From Petaurus breviceps papuanus (lineage: Eukaryota; Chordata; Mammalia; Diprotodontia; Petauridae), in the NCBI GenBank assembly GCA_028583685.1, contig JAMXIF010000015.1, positions 61,250,801-61,314,800 on the forward strand: a stretch of 64,000 nucleotides of DNA, read 5' to 3'. The translations under genes and the position numbers were made by a program. Below are positions 48,316 through 58,690 of this stretch, one piece after another. The number at the start of each line of letters is the position of its first letter. The stretch's first letter is position 1. The notes under the pieces were generated by a model. That model had not been told where the DNA came from. It saw only the letters and a program-made list of their open reading frames with translations, and made no database searches.

Positions 48316-49225
48316 GTCTTTATATGAGGGTATGTGGGCATATGAATACATATGTGAATGTGTGTATATACGTTTACAGGTATACATAGATAGAGGGCAT
48401 GGGACCAATTTAACAGGAAGGGATGATACTTAAAAGGTGAAATTAAGAGGTGAGAGGAATATAATGAGAGGAGATGGGGAGAGACAGATTGGGGCAAACT
48501 ATCTCATACAGAAGAGGCAAGGGAAAATGGTTACAATGGAGGGGAAGAATAGGAAGGCAAAAGGGAATGGGTCAACCTTATTCCTATTGAATTTGGCTTG
48601 AGGAGGGAGGGAAATACACACTAAATAGGGGATCTCTCCCTCCAGGAGAATAGGGGGGAAAGGGAAGAGAGGGGGGGATGATGGAAGGGAGGGCAGGCTG
48701 GGGGGGAGGGAAGTTGGAAGCACCCACTTTTTCAAAGGGACAGGATCAAAGTAGAGAATAGAACAAATGGGAGGTGGGATAGGAGGGAGGGAAATATAGT
48801 CAGTCTTTTACAATATATCTACTATGTTATTGTTTTGCATTAGCCGCACATGTACAACCTATACTGAACTGCTTGTCTCCCCAGTGGGGTTGGGTGGCGG
48901 GGGGTGGGGGGAGGGAATGAATCTGGAATTGAACGTTTTAAAATAAAATATTCAAATATATGTATATGTGTGTGTATACTATTATTAATACCATCTTACA
49001 TGTAATTAAGAAATAAGATATACAGGCAGTGAGGCATAGAGATCCACTGGAAAAGTCGAAACGGGTATGGGAGAAAATATGGGAGAGAGCAGATTGGAGG
49101 TGGGGATATCCTGTGGGACTGCTGTTTTGGGGGGATCGGTGGGGGAAAAACGGGGAGAAAATTTGCAACTCAAAATCTGGCGGAAACGAATGATGTAAAT
49201 CAGAAGTTAATAAAGCATTTAAAAA
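46386..49225 (+). mobile_element. HAL1 (ORF1-only L1 derivative), copy B
   Basis: A 2840 bp element flanked by perfect 13 bp target duplications (aaatgtggaactt at 46373-46385 and 49226-49238). It starts 'ggggcggagccaatatggcg', with a GC-rich 5'UTR, ORF1 (47093-48151), and the same purine-rich 3' region and 'gttaataaagcattt' end as copy A. It contains no ORF2. By eye it differs from copy A only by scattered substitutions and short length changes, mostly in the TA and G runs, so both come from one recent subfamily. Confidence 0.95.
47093..48151 (+). pseudogene. HAL1 copy B ORF1, one frame change from intact
   Basis: Start chosen at ATG 47093 (MSRQRKQNRQKIPTLHSYFG); an in-frame upstream ATG at 47054 would add 13 residues. 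The first frame runs to 47776. It carries the coiled coil (about residues 50-150; LTEENNTLKNRV, ICQMEKESQKLNEEN) and the RNA-binding part (SRRDNLKIIGLPESHD). It stops after KIEVERIH. The next frame continues directly (RSPPEKDPKKK, then RNIIARFQNSQIKERILQAA) and stays open to EAREA at 48151. A single small frame change near 47770-47776 therefore separates the halves. The C-terminal domain has LRHRRAWKVIF and VTYPAKLSIMFQG. An intact protein would be about 350 residues, close to L1 ORF1p (338 in human). No partner ORF2 exists in the element, so any activity would depend on L1. Confidence 0.9.
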
Positions 49226-49241
49226 AAATGTGGAACTTTAT

Positions 49242-49394
49242 GGGAGGCTAGGTGGCACAGTGAATAGAGCACTGGCCCTGGATTCAGGAGGACCTGAGTT
49301 CAAATCCGGCCACAGACATTTATCCCAAAAATGAGCCGTGTGACCTTGGGTGAGTCACTTAACCCCAATTGCCCTCCAAAAATAATAAGAAAAA
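49242..49394 (+). repeat. Short tRNA-derived SINE
   Basis: 'ggctaggtggcacagtgaat' head, 'gacctgagttcaaatccggc' B-box region, 'ttaaccccaattgccctcc' tail and an A-rich end. The right flank (agaaatgtgaactttt at 49395-49410) and left flank (aaatgtggaacttt at 49226-49239) are the same target sequence used by HAL1 copy B. Confidence 0.9.
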
Positions 49395-49566
49395 AGAAAT
49401 GTGAACTTTTCATCAATTGTACCTGTTATTCATCTTGACGAGGCAGATGTCAAAGTTTAAATTGTTTCCAGCCTCCCTCCCTTGCAGCTTATCAAAGAAT
49501 AACAACATGGAGAAACAATGTCAGAGATGAGATTTGAAGTCAGATCTTTTAACTAAACAGTCAACA

Positions 49567-49602
49567 ATGCTGCTGTTGTTGTTGCTGTTGCTGTTGTTAT
49601 TG
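49567..49602. repeat. (GTT/GCT)n triplet repeat
   Basis: Short run of TGCTGTTGT-type triplets, likely variable in length. Confidence 0.85.
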
Positions 49603-49604
49603 GC

Positions 49605-49860
49605 TATGTGACACTGTGGATAAATTTCCAAGGCTGAAGTCAGGAAGATTCATCTTCTTTAGTTCAAATCCAGCCTCAGACACTTACAAAGTGTGTGACC
49701 CTAGGCAAGTCACTTAACCCATTTACCTCAGTTCTTCATCTGAAAAGTGAGGTAGAGAAATAAATGGCAAGCCACTCTGATATTTTTGCCAAGAAAACCC
49801 CAAATGGGGTCACAAAGAGTGAGACACAACTGAAAATGATTGAATAACAACAAACATTCT
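49605..49860 (+). repeat. Long CORE/MIR-type marsupial SINE
   Basis: 'gttcaaatccagcctcagac', 'gtgaccctaggcaagtcact', 'ccaagaaaaccccaaatggg' and 'tgaaaatgattgaataacaa' occur in order. Same family as 5186-5413. Confidence 0.9.
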
Positions 49861-49921
49861 ATCATGTATATACGTATATGCATTTCTGTTTGGGCTCCCT
49901 TATGGAAGGCAAAGCCACCAT

Positions 49922-49931
49922 NNNNNNNNNN
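49922..49931. other. Assembly gap (10 N)
   Basis: Ten unknown bases. The true missing length is unknown if the N-run is a fixed-size placeholder. Confidence 0.99.
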
Positions 49932-49939
49932 ATTCTTCG

Positions 49940-50165
49940 AGCCTGTGGCACAAGGAATAGAGTAGTAGACCTGGAGTTAGGAAAACCTGAGTTCCACTCT
50001 GCCCTCAGATATTTACTGGTTGTGTGACCCTGGCACCACCTTCTTCAGCTGTAAAATGGTCATGATAACAGCATCTACTCTCTGAGTTGTGAGGATTGAA
50101 TGAGGTCATATTTGTAAAGATCCCAGAGCCTGCCATATAGCAGGAGCTACATTCATGTTCTCCTA
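49940..50165 (+). repeat. MIR-family SINE
   Basis: 'ctgtggcacaaggaatagag', 'aaaacctgagttccactctg', 'ggttgtgtgaccctggcacc' and 'tgaggattgaatgaggtcat' fall in MIR order. The left edge touches the gap. Confidence 0.75.
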
Positions 50166-50644
50166 ATTTCTAAAATAGAGAATATCTTCACCTTATTTTC
50201 ACTTAGGTTTATTAAGTCAGGTAGTCATTTTCCTAAAAAGTGTTTCTGTATCATAACATTTATATTGTTTTAGAAAGTCCCTCCCACAGATATGGCAGCA
50301 ACTATGCAACTGACATGGAGATGATACATAGGAGTGTGCTTGCTACTTCTTGATTGGATCCAAAGCCAGACTGCTCCATCATGGGCCTCACAGAAAGCCT
50401 CTGCTGCCAGAGGATGCTCAGAGTTCTGGCAAACACAGTCACAGTATGTATCTCATCACTGGTAAAGAATGTAAACAGAGCAGGGAGATGAGATGGGTGA
50501 AAGTAGAAACTGCTCCCAGGGAAGTCATACTCCCTGGGCAATTATCACTCTGGTTTTTAGCAGCCAGAGATCTTGTCATGAGCTCACATTTTATATGAAA
50601 GCTCCTATGTTTCTGGTTACTCTAATATGATCATGCATTTGGAT
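50166..50644. other. No recognised feature
   Basis: Unique-looking DNA; no supported gene. Confidence 0.45.
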
Positions 50645-50835
50645 GTAATAATAATAAAAGTGAACATTTATATAGCTCTTTAAGGTTTGCAAAACAAACC
50701 TCTTTTCATCCTCACAACTCTATGAAGTAGGAGTTCTTTATTATGCCCATGTTACAGATGAGGAAACTGAACCTGAGACTTACCCAGTGCCATGGAATGA
50801 GGAAGTGTCTTAGGCATAGTTTGAAATCCTCCAAG
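50645..50835 (+). repeat. MIR-family SINE
   Basis: 'tttatatagctctttaaggt', 'ctcacaactctatgaagtag', 'catgttacagatgaggaaac' and 'gagacttacccagtgccatg' occur in order. Confidence 0.8.
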
Positions 50836-51954
50836 TCCAACTATCCCATGTGCCACGTGGCTGTTAAAGAACAGTGGGGGCGTGGTGGAGTGTATAGTGT
50901 ACAACCTGGATCTGATAACTGGAGCTGAAACAAGGTACCATAGCATAGAGTTGGAGGGAGCAGGGATGGTGGGGGTCACAAGTAAGTCGAGGAAAGATAG
51001 TTCAATTACAAGTAAAGTTGTGTTGTGAGAGGGGTGGCCCACTCCTTCCTCATTGGTCACCAGTTTCTGTCAGTTCATGACCTTGCTCTATCATCCTCTT
51101 CTGGGGTCTGCCCTCCCCCAGTCACCATTTGGGTATGGGATTGTGTGTTATTGGGAGGTATGGTGGCCTCCCAGACACTTTGAGGAAAAGATACATCTTT
51201 CTAAAAGAATTTTAGGTTTCTGATTTTAGTGCATGGAGCAAAGCCCTGGCTGTCCCACCAGAATTATGGCTCTGACAGGAATATAAAGTATCTCTGAAGG
51301 TCATTTTAATCCTCAGAAGACTGATAAGAGGCTTAATTTTCCATTCTTATGTTGAGTGCCCCTATCCAGGTCACAGAAACAATCTTTATCTGCCCTTTGG
51401 TGAGAAGGATGGAGTGCAGGCAATCAAACTATATTTCAAGAGTACCACAGCACATACTGGCTCCACAGGCATATTTATGGAGTGGGGGGAAGAAGGGGGA
51501 GAGAGGAAATAGTAGCTGTGCAGCCCTGATTGGTATATGGCAAGGAGGATAGGACCTCAGTCAAATGAATTCATTCCCAAGGCTTCATGGTGAGCAGGCA
51601 TATGCCTATATTCCTAGCTGTCCCACAGAGAGTTCTGTGAAATAATTGATGTAGAAAGATAATGACTTCAAGTTTTAATTTCCCTGAAGGCTACTAACCA
51701 CCTCCAGTAAACATAATACACCATATCTCACTGGTCATATTTTTCAGGACCACATTTGTGAAACCATGATGATATGTGACAATAGCTGTGCTTCAGCAGC
51801 CATTTTTGTCATCTACGTTCAAGGTATGTCTTGTGTTTTAAATGGAGCCGCTTGACTCCATCTTAAAATCCAAATCATTGTGGCTTTCATTGAATGGCCA
51901 ATAATAGCCTCTGTGGAGGTGTTCATGTCTTAGAATGAATGCAAATAGCAATTG
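50836..51954. other. No recognised feature
   Basis: About 1.1 kb of unique-looking DNA. An open frame of 102 codons on the minus strand (50752-51060) overlaps a SINE and has no signature. Confidence 0.45.
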
Positions 51955-52265
51955 TTTTCTGTTCTGGGTAGAGACTCTGAGGGTCTTCCCCTCCCAGACT
52001 GATGATATGTTTTGTCTCAACTCTTCCCTAGCCTCGAGGCATTGAATGGGCACGGCCTCAGACAAACTGAGACCTGGGAAAGACTTCAGCTACTGATCTT
52101 GGATTGTCACCAGTAGTCTTGACCTTTGTGTTGCCACTGAACTTCAATGACTCTGGTGATGACTTTCCACAACTCTGGCTCCCTTGAATCCAATTCATCT
52201 GCAAGGCAAGACATCACCGTCATGATGTCATTGGGCCTCTCTGAGAATAAAGGACAAACAACAAC
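51955..52265 (-). repeat. Old SINE, minus strand
   Basis: Read on the minus strand: 'gttgtttgtcctttattctc', 'gatgaattggattcaaggga', 'caggtctcagtttgtctgag' and 'ggaagaccctcagagtctct'. The same order is seen at 53745-54660. I recognise the sequence as a common marsupial repeat but do not assign a name. Confidence 0.75.
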
Positions 52266-53744
52266 ATATCTTGTTATTTAATGTTTCTTGAAGGAATGCT
52301 TTTAAAACAACTCCTCTGATTATCCAGAACTGAACATAGTAGGTACTAGGTAAATACTTATTGAACTGAATTGTTGGCTAGTATTTTCTTCAAATTATAT
52401 TTACCCCCTCAGAAAATGAAATTTACATGAATGTGGGAGGAAATGATTAAATTATTTTTCTTTCTTTCTTCATTAAATAACGTAAGGGATAACTTGGACA
52501 AGACTCACAGGATATGGAGGCATGAATGGGTTTCAATCTGAATCACTGGAGGTGTCCAAATTGATCAGGTCACAGTTCTCTTTGAATGTTTGAGTTAATT
52601 ATCTAATATTAGTTTGGTCTGTGAAGAGACTTGCCATCTCTGCCCTCTTATCCAGTAACATTTAGTTGCCAGCTGTGGTACTGAGAAATTTTATCTCATT
52701 CCCTGGAATTCAATCCAATTCCCTGCCCTTCCCCCCAGCAACTACTGCTAGGCACTGGGGATGTAGAGACATGAGAATTAAGAAACTTGACTGATCTTAT
52801 TTCAGCAAGTCATCCAGTCTGGAGTAAAAGTCCATCTATAAGCAAATATGAAGGATCATTATAAGTGATTACTGTTTCTTTTTCCTTCTTCTGAGACATC
52901 AGTCATTGAGAAAAGCTAGAGAAGAACAAAGAGAAACTTGTCTTTATGCTTTTATCTTTTAAATGTCATGGGAAAAATGACTTTAAATGTGGTAAAAGAA
53001 GTCTGGCAACACTGGATTTATAGATACCTTAAAACATTGACTGTTTATTATTTTGACAGCTATTATTTCCAGTGAGTCAACCCATTCCTTTAAATGTTTG
53101 CGCTGGGAGGGCAGACATTATCTTCTGTTGGTATTTTAACTCCCAAAATAATTGACAAAAAATTTATTGTCTTTCTTTCTTTATGACCAAAAACATCTTT
53201 AAATCTTGTTTTTGGTTCGTGCTTTCACTTTCTACAGAGATGAAGCAGAAAATAATTTAATTATTAAAAATATTTTGATAGATAAATACAGTATTGTCAT
53301 TATTTGTTAATATTACTTATACAGTATTATGCATCCAACTTACTGGTATCTATAAACAAGAACAGAACTTACATATTTAGCTGTTTTTTATTAAGCTGTG
53401 CCAAATTTCACTGAAATCATTTCTTACTAAATTATGAACTACGTACTTGCTGAGCTCAGTAAAGTAATTTGAAAGAGACCCTGTTGAATCATGAGATGAT
53501 CATTCAAGGAGTCTGTCTTGTTCATATCCTAAAATAATTAGTAGATAGCTCTGAATTCTGTCTTAGGAGGAAGCATGATGCTACATCTGAGATACCAATT
53601 AAGAAACAGACAGAAAAAGCTGCTAGGACTTAAAGTATATGTACTTTTGTGTTAAATCGCTTGAAAAGAAACTTGTTGATTTCATAACCTCAGAGTGATA
53701 AAAATGGTAGTCAATGAGTTATCTATTCTTTATAGGTAGGTTGT
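52266..53744. other. Mostly unrecognised sequence
   Basis: 52310-52370 resembles an L2 3' end ('acatagtaggtactaggtaa'). The remaining 1.3 kb is unique-looking, with no supported gene. Confidence 0.45.
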
Positions 53745-54660
53745 CATTGTTGTTTGTCCTTCATTCTCAAAGAGGACCATGACATCAGGGAGGTGATACC
53801 ATGACATACAAATGAATTAGATTTAATTGAGGAAGGGTTGTGCAAAGTCACCAGCCTCACTTTGTCCTCTGGAGTCATCTGGGTCCAGTGATGAGATATA
53901 GATTAGGATGACAGGAGATGGCCCTGGATGCAGGAGGCCTTGGGAGGTCTTTGTAAGGGTTATGGGATTTAAAGATCTTCCATGCCCCATTGGACTTGCT
54001 GATGTAGCAGGAAGGGGTGGGGCAAGAGGAAGCGGAAGCCAAGCTAGAGTTCCTGCGGTGACTAGCAGTGGCGGCGACGGCGGTAGCAGCAGCAGAGACA
54101 GCAGCAGCGGAAGCGTGAATCCCTTTTTGAGTCAGCCAGAATTTCTGCTAAGGATTCCTGCTGAGGACTGCCAGGGGCTGAAGCTGCTGGGAGCATGCTT
54201 CCTAGATGCTGGGTGGTTGCTGTGAGTGGGGAGAGGAGGACCTTTGCCTGAGTTGGCTGTTCTGTTTTAAAGGCTTGAGAATGTGGGTGCTTTCTACTTT
54301 ATCTACCTGTGACAATTTCATAACTACTCTGATGGCTTTGACTTTCTGGTTTTGGGACTCAGTCTTTTGGTATTTTAATAAATGTTCTCTCTTTATCCCC
54401 CATATAGACAGCCATATATATATTTGTGATTGATAACTATATCAGCATATCTGTAATTTCCATGGGCATTGTGAATATTGCATTGCTGATATAGTCTTGA
54501 CCTTTTTAAGCTCAGGTCTTTAACAGGTCTCAGTTTGAATGATTCTGTGCCCATTCAGTGATTAAGGCTAGGTGAGAAATGAGGCAGAGAATGGCCTGTT
54601 ACTTATCTAAAAAAATCAATCTGGGAAGGAAAGACCCTCAGAGTTTCTGACCAAAACAGA
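53745..54660 (+). repeat. Old SINE split by a solo LTR
   Basis: The left part (53745-53951) has 'ttgttgtttgtccttcattc', 'gaggaccatgacatcaggga' and 'ggagatggccctggatgcag'. The right part (54494-54660) has 'gtcttgacctttttaagctc', 'aacaggtctcagtttgaatg' and 'gggaaggaaagaccctcaga'. The LTR at 53952-54493 lies between. Confidence 0.85.
53952..54493 (+). mobile_element. Solo LTR of an endogenous retrovirus-like family
   Basis: A 542 bp sequence starting with TG, flanked by gtctt at 53947-53951 and 54494-54498, a 5 bp duplication typical of LTR-element integration. It contains an AATAAA signal near 54377 and a CpG- and GGC/AGC-rich stretch (54062-54115). It is a fossil left by recombination between two LTRs. 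Its first 40 bases ('aagatcttccatgcccc') and its last bases ('ttgctgatata') resemble those of the LTRs at 55676-57394, so the two are related families. Confidence 0.85.
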
Positions 54661-54959
54661 AACAATTGATTTGGAATGATATTTTTATAAGATATATTCA
54701 TTTTTATAGAAAAAAGAAACATAAAAGAAAAAGGGCATCATTTAAAAACATTAATTTTAGTACAACTGAAAATATAACTATAATGAAAATTTAAATATAA
54801 TTTAATATAATAGTGACATGTTGTATATGTATAACACTTTGCAACTTTGAAGATATTTTCACATTAAATATTTCATTTGAACCTTGGCACATGAACTGCA
54901 GCTGATGCCAGAATATAGATTTGTTTTTCCTCTTTATTTTCTTGTGGGAAAAAAATGCA
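54661..54959. other. No recognised feature
   Basis: AT-rich unique-looking DNA. Confidence 0.4.
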
Positions 54960-55527
54960 CATCACTCTGCTCTCAAAGTTCATCAGTTTTGTTTTTGTTT
55001 TTTTTCTGCATGTGGATAGCATTTTTCATGAGTCCTTTGGAACTGTCATGAATAACTGCATTGATCAGAGTAGCTAAGCTTTTTACAATTGATCATCATT
55101 ACAATATTACTAATACTGTATAGAATGCTCTCCCGGTTTTACTCACTTGACTCTGTGTCAATTCATGTAAGTCTTCCCAGATTTTTCTGAAACTATCCTG
55201 CTCATACCATTGCTCTTATGGTACAATAGTATTTCATCCCAATTATATACCACAAATTCCTCAATTGATGGGCATCTTAGTTTCCAATTCTTTGCCAACA
55301 CAAAAACAGATGCTATAAATATTTTTGTACATAGAAGTCCTTTTCCTTTTCTTTTGATCTCTTTGAGATATGGACCTATTAGTGGTATTTCTGGGTCAAA
55401 GAGTATGCAAAGTTTTATAGCCCTTTGGACATAGTTTCAAATCATTCACCATAACATGTGGATCAATTTACAACTCCACCAACAGTGCATTAGTGTCCCT
55501 ATTTCTTCACATCTTTTCTGGTATTGG

Positions 55528-57495
55528 GGCAGTTAAGTAGCACAGTGTCAGGCCTGGAATCAGGAAGATTCATCTTCCTAAGCTCACATCTGGTCTAAGA
55601 CACTTACTAGCTGTGTGACCCTGGAAAAGTCACTTAACCCTGTTTGCCTCAGTTTTCTCATCTGTAGGATGAGCTTGTAATGGGAATGTAAATTTGAAGA
55701 TCTTCCCTGCCCCTAGGTTAAAGTGCAACTGGAGCCTGGTGGGAGGCTTGTTTTTCAGTAGATACTTCTTGATTGGCCAGTGGGTCAATAAGGTTGTTAC
55801 ATTCTCTGAGCCAGGAGAAGGGTATATAAACCCTGATTTGAGGATTTGTTTTGGGGCTCACTTTGAGAAGTGTTCTATGATTTGATCTGGATTCTGTGAA
55901 GCTGTTTTCCAGAGCCCCCCGGCTTTGAAACCCAGATGTTGAAACCCAGATGTTGATTGGGTATGGATGCAATGGTTGGACAGTTTGAAATCTGTCTACT
56001 TGATCTGTTTCTGTCTTGATAATTCTGTCTGTATATTCTGAAGTTCGGGGTGCTGACCTCTTTCCCCTGAACTAAGTAAAGATACATGTTTGACTGATTA
56101 AAGTAAGCTTGTTAACCCATTTCCTTTATCAAAGCAGATCTAAGAATCTGTGTTGGCAGCAAACCCTGAGGACGCTTGGGGTGCTTGCCGCTTCAAAATG
56201 GCGTCACGAACAGGATCTGCAGAGTAAAAGGAAAGTATGGGGGCTGGGATAATTGTTTGTTTCCCAGTTATGGTAGCTGTGACTCTGTGGAGCCATGGAG
56301 CAGGAGAGAAGAATGGCCTGCATGCGGACTTCGCTGAGCTGAGAGCAGGAATGATGAGCTACCTGCATCGGGACCTGGGCAGAAGCCAGGAGCGGCTGCC
56401 ACCTGCAGGAGAAGAAGGAACCCAGGAGTTCGGAATTCAGCCACAGGAAAAGATAAGAACTGAGCAGCAAAGCAGGGGCACTGAATGTGTTTCCTGGCTG
56501 CATCCCACAGTTTGGGACCCAGGGAGAGGATGGACTTGTGACTATGGTGGGTGGGATGAAGTGCCTTGGATCCCCAGGGACCCCACCTTGTTGGTTTTGT
56601 TGCCCAGCCCCCTCTCTGTACTTGGAAGCTGGGGCTGGAGCTGTGTGAAGGGAAGGACACTCCCCTCCCCCCAAGAGAACTTTATTTGGCCTCTTGTTTT
56701 GAATTGAAGTGGTAATACAATGTACTTTGTGTTTGTTTAAGGCCCAGTGGCCACTTTGGTAACTTTAGTTCTGTATCTTAAAAATGTGACCTAAGAGATG
56801 TTTAGTGCTAATTCAAAAGTAAATTGACTGTGCTATGGGCATGAAAGATCTTGGGGCCGAATATAATGGGAACGTAAAATTGAAGATCTTCCCTGCCCCT
56901 AGGTTAAAGTGCACCTGGAGCCTGGGGTGGAAGGCTTGTTTTTCAGTAGATACTACTTGATTGGCCAGTGGGTCAATAAGGTTGTTACATTCTCTAAGCC
57001 AGGCAAACGGTATATAAACCCTGATTTGAGGCTTTGTTTTGGGGCTCACTTTGAGAAGTGTTCTGTGATTTGATCTGGATCCTGTGAAGCTGTTTTCCAG
57101 AGCCCCCTGGCTTTGAAACCCAGATGTTGAAACCCAGATGTTGATTGGGTATGGATGCAATGGTTGGACAGTTTGAAATCTGTCTACTTGATCTGTTTCT
57201 GTTTTGATAATTCTGTCTGTATATTCTGAAGTTCGGGGTGCTGACCTCTTTCCCCTGAACTAGGTAAAGATACATGTTTGACTGATTAAAGTAAGCTTGT
57301 TAACCCATTTTGAGTTGCTTTCCTTTATCAAAGCAGATATAAGAACCTGTGTTGGCAGCAAACCCTGAGGATGCTTGGGGTGCTTGCTGCTATAGAGCTG
57401 AAAGAGGAAATGGCAAACCTGTATAGTATCCTCACCAAGAAAATCCAAAATGAAGTCACAGAAAATCTGACATGACTAATCAAGTAAATAACAAC
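55528..57495 (+). repeat. Long CORE/MIR-type SINE split by an LTR element
   Basis: The left part (55528-55675) has 'ggggcagttaagtagcacag', 'ctagctgtgtgaccctggaa' and 'ttttctcatctgtaggatga'. The right part (57395-57495) has 'gagctgaaagaggaaatggc' and 'accaagaaaatccaaaatga'. The pentamer gagct occurs at both junctions (55671-55675 and 57395-57399). Confidence 0.9.
55676..57394 (+). mobile_element. Short two-LTR retroelement (non-autonomous fossil)
   Basis: Two direct LTRs, 55676-56195 and 56862-57394, are very similar along their whole length and enclose about 670 bp. gagct target duplications flank the element. Each LTR has a TATA-like 'tatataaaccctgattt' and an internal tandem duplication of 'gttgaaacccagat'. 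A primer-binding-like site, 'tggcgtcacgaacagg', starts about 3 bases after the 5' LTR. The interior contains no recognisable gag, pol or env domain, so the element would have needed proteins from a relative. The similarity of its LTRs suggests a younger age than the L1 and SINE it sits in. A large internal deletion of a longer retrovirus is an alternative origin. Confidence 0.9.
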
Positions 57496-57849
57496 AATAG
57501 CAACTTCTTCTAGTATTTGTCGTTGTCCATTTCTGTCATGCTAGTCAATCTAATAGGTGAGGTGGTACCTCAGAATTGATTTAGACTGAATTTCTCTAAT
57601 TATTAGTAATTTAGAGCATTTTTATCATATTACAAATGATAGCTCAGTTTTTTTCTTCTGAAAATTGTCTCTTGATATACTGTGACCATTTATCAATAAG
57701 AGAATAGCTTACATTTCTATAAATTTGTCTGAGTTACCTATATATTTGAAAAATTAGGCCTTTATCAGAGAAACTTGCTATAAACTTTTTCCTCAAGTTT
57801 CCCAGCAGGATTTTTTCCATCAACTCAACTATTGTATTTTGAGACTGGT

Positions 57850-58690
57850 ATGTGCAGTTGGACCATTATAATAGCGTCTTTTTGTTTTTTGCTTTTTGGA
57901 GGGCAATTGGGGTTAAGTGACTTGCTCAAGGTCACATGGCTAGTTTTTGTGTTAAGTGTCTGAGGCCAGATAGGAACCCAGGTCATCCTGACTCGAGGGC
58001 CAATGCTCTATTCACTGCACTACCTAGCCGCCCCCCTATAATAGCCTCTTAAATGATTTCTCTGCCTCTAGCCCTTCCCCTTCCCAGTCTGTTCTTCTCA
58101 GCACTGCCAACATTATTATTCTCATTCACAGGTCTAACTATGTTAACCCTTGGTCAAAACTGACCTTTTTTATTTTTATCTCATAATGTTCTCTTTCATA
58201 TACACTTTATTTCATCAAATCCAGACTACTTGCCAATTTTGCCTTGTTTTTTTCTCCTTCCATGCTTTCGCATATGTTATCATATATTCTTAGAATGGAT
58301 TCTATTCAAATTTCTGTCTTGAAATCCTTCCCTTCTTTCAAAGTCTTATTCGGATGTCATTTCCTCCATGAAACGTCTGATTCCCTTCATCTTCAAGAAA
58401 TATCTCCTTTGAGGAATCTCTCTATTTTTTTACTAAGAATAGAATTAGATCATTTTATGATATTACATTATATAATGTATTTATATTGTATGTTATATAA
58501 TATATATTTATATGTAATATTTACTTATGTTCCTATATATTTATAATGTTATATTACATAATAACTTATACCTCTTGATGTAGTTGGCTCTTCCACCTAC
58601 TCCTTATTAGCTTAAAAGCTCCTTGAAAGGAAAGAGTAGAACAAGGAACCTTACATAGAAAGGGTTTAATGAACTTAAATTTATGTTTGC
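57850..58690 (+). mobile_element. L2-type LINE, 3' part, carrying a SINE
   Basis: 'ggaccattataatagcctct' corresponds to the DYCNSLL-region words of L2. After the SINE come 'tgcctctagcccttcccctt', 'ctcaaagtcttattcggatg'-like text ('gtcatttcctccatgaaacg'), and a 3' end with 'aagctccttgaaaggaaaga'. A TA-rich expansion lies at 58440-58560. Confidence 0.75.
57881..58036 (-). repeat. Short tRNA-derived SINE
   Basis: Minus-strand copy with 'ggcaattggggttaagtgac', 'gataggaacccaggtcatcc' and 'cactgcactacctagccgcc'. Target duplications with one mismatch: tataatagcgtctt (57867-57880) and tataatagcctctt (58037-58050). Confidence 0.95.

Larger units (their letters stand above)
54960..57845 (-). mobile_element. 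5'-truncated L1, minus strand, carrying nested insertions
   Basis: The 3'UTR (minus strand) is at about 54960-55240. The ORF2 C-terminal end follows ('caattgatgggcatcttagt', 'tctgggtcaaagagtatgca' and 'actccaccaacagtgcatta', complements of the region around 42110-42440). ORF2 resumes at about 57496 ('gtatttgtcgttgtccattt') and continues to about 57845. It is interrupted by a SINE (55528-57495) that itself contains an LTR element. Confidence 0.85.

Noticed and set aside
53908-54225. 105-codon plus-strand frame with GGS/SSS runs
   Set aside because: It crosses the SINE/LTR junction and owes its open state to the triplet-rich part of the solo LTR.
56204-56707. 156-codon frames on both strands inside the two-LTR element
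   Set aside because: No gag, pol or env similarity; open on both strands in short GC-richer DNA, so no evidence of coding.
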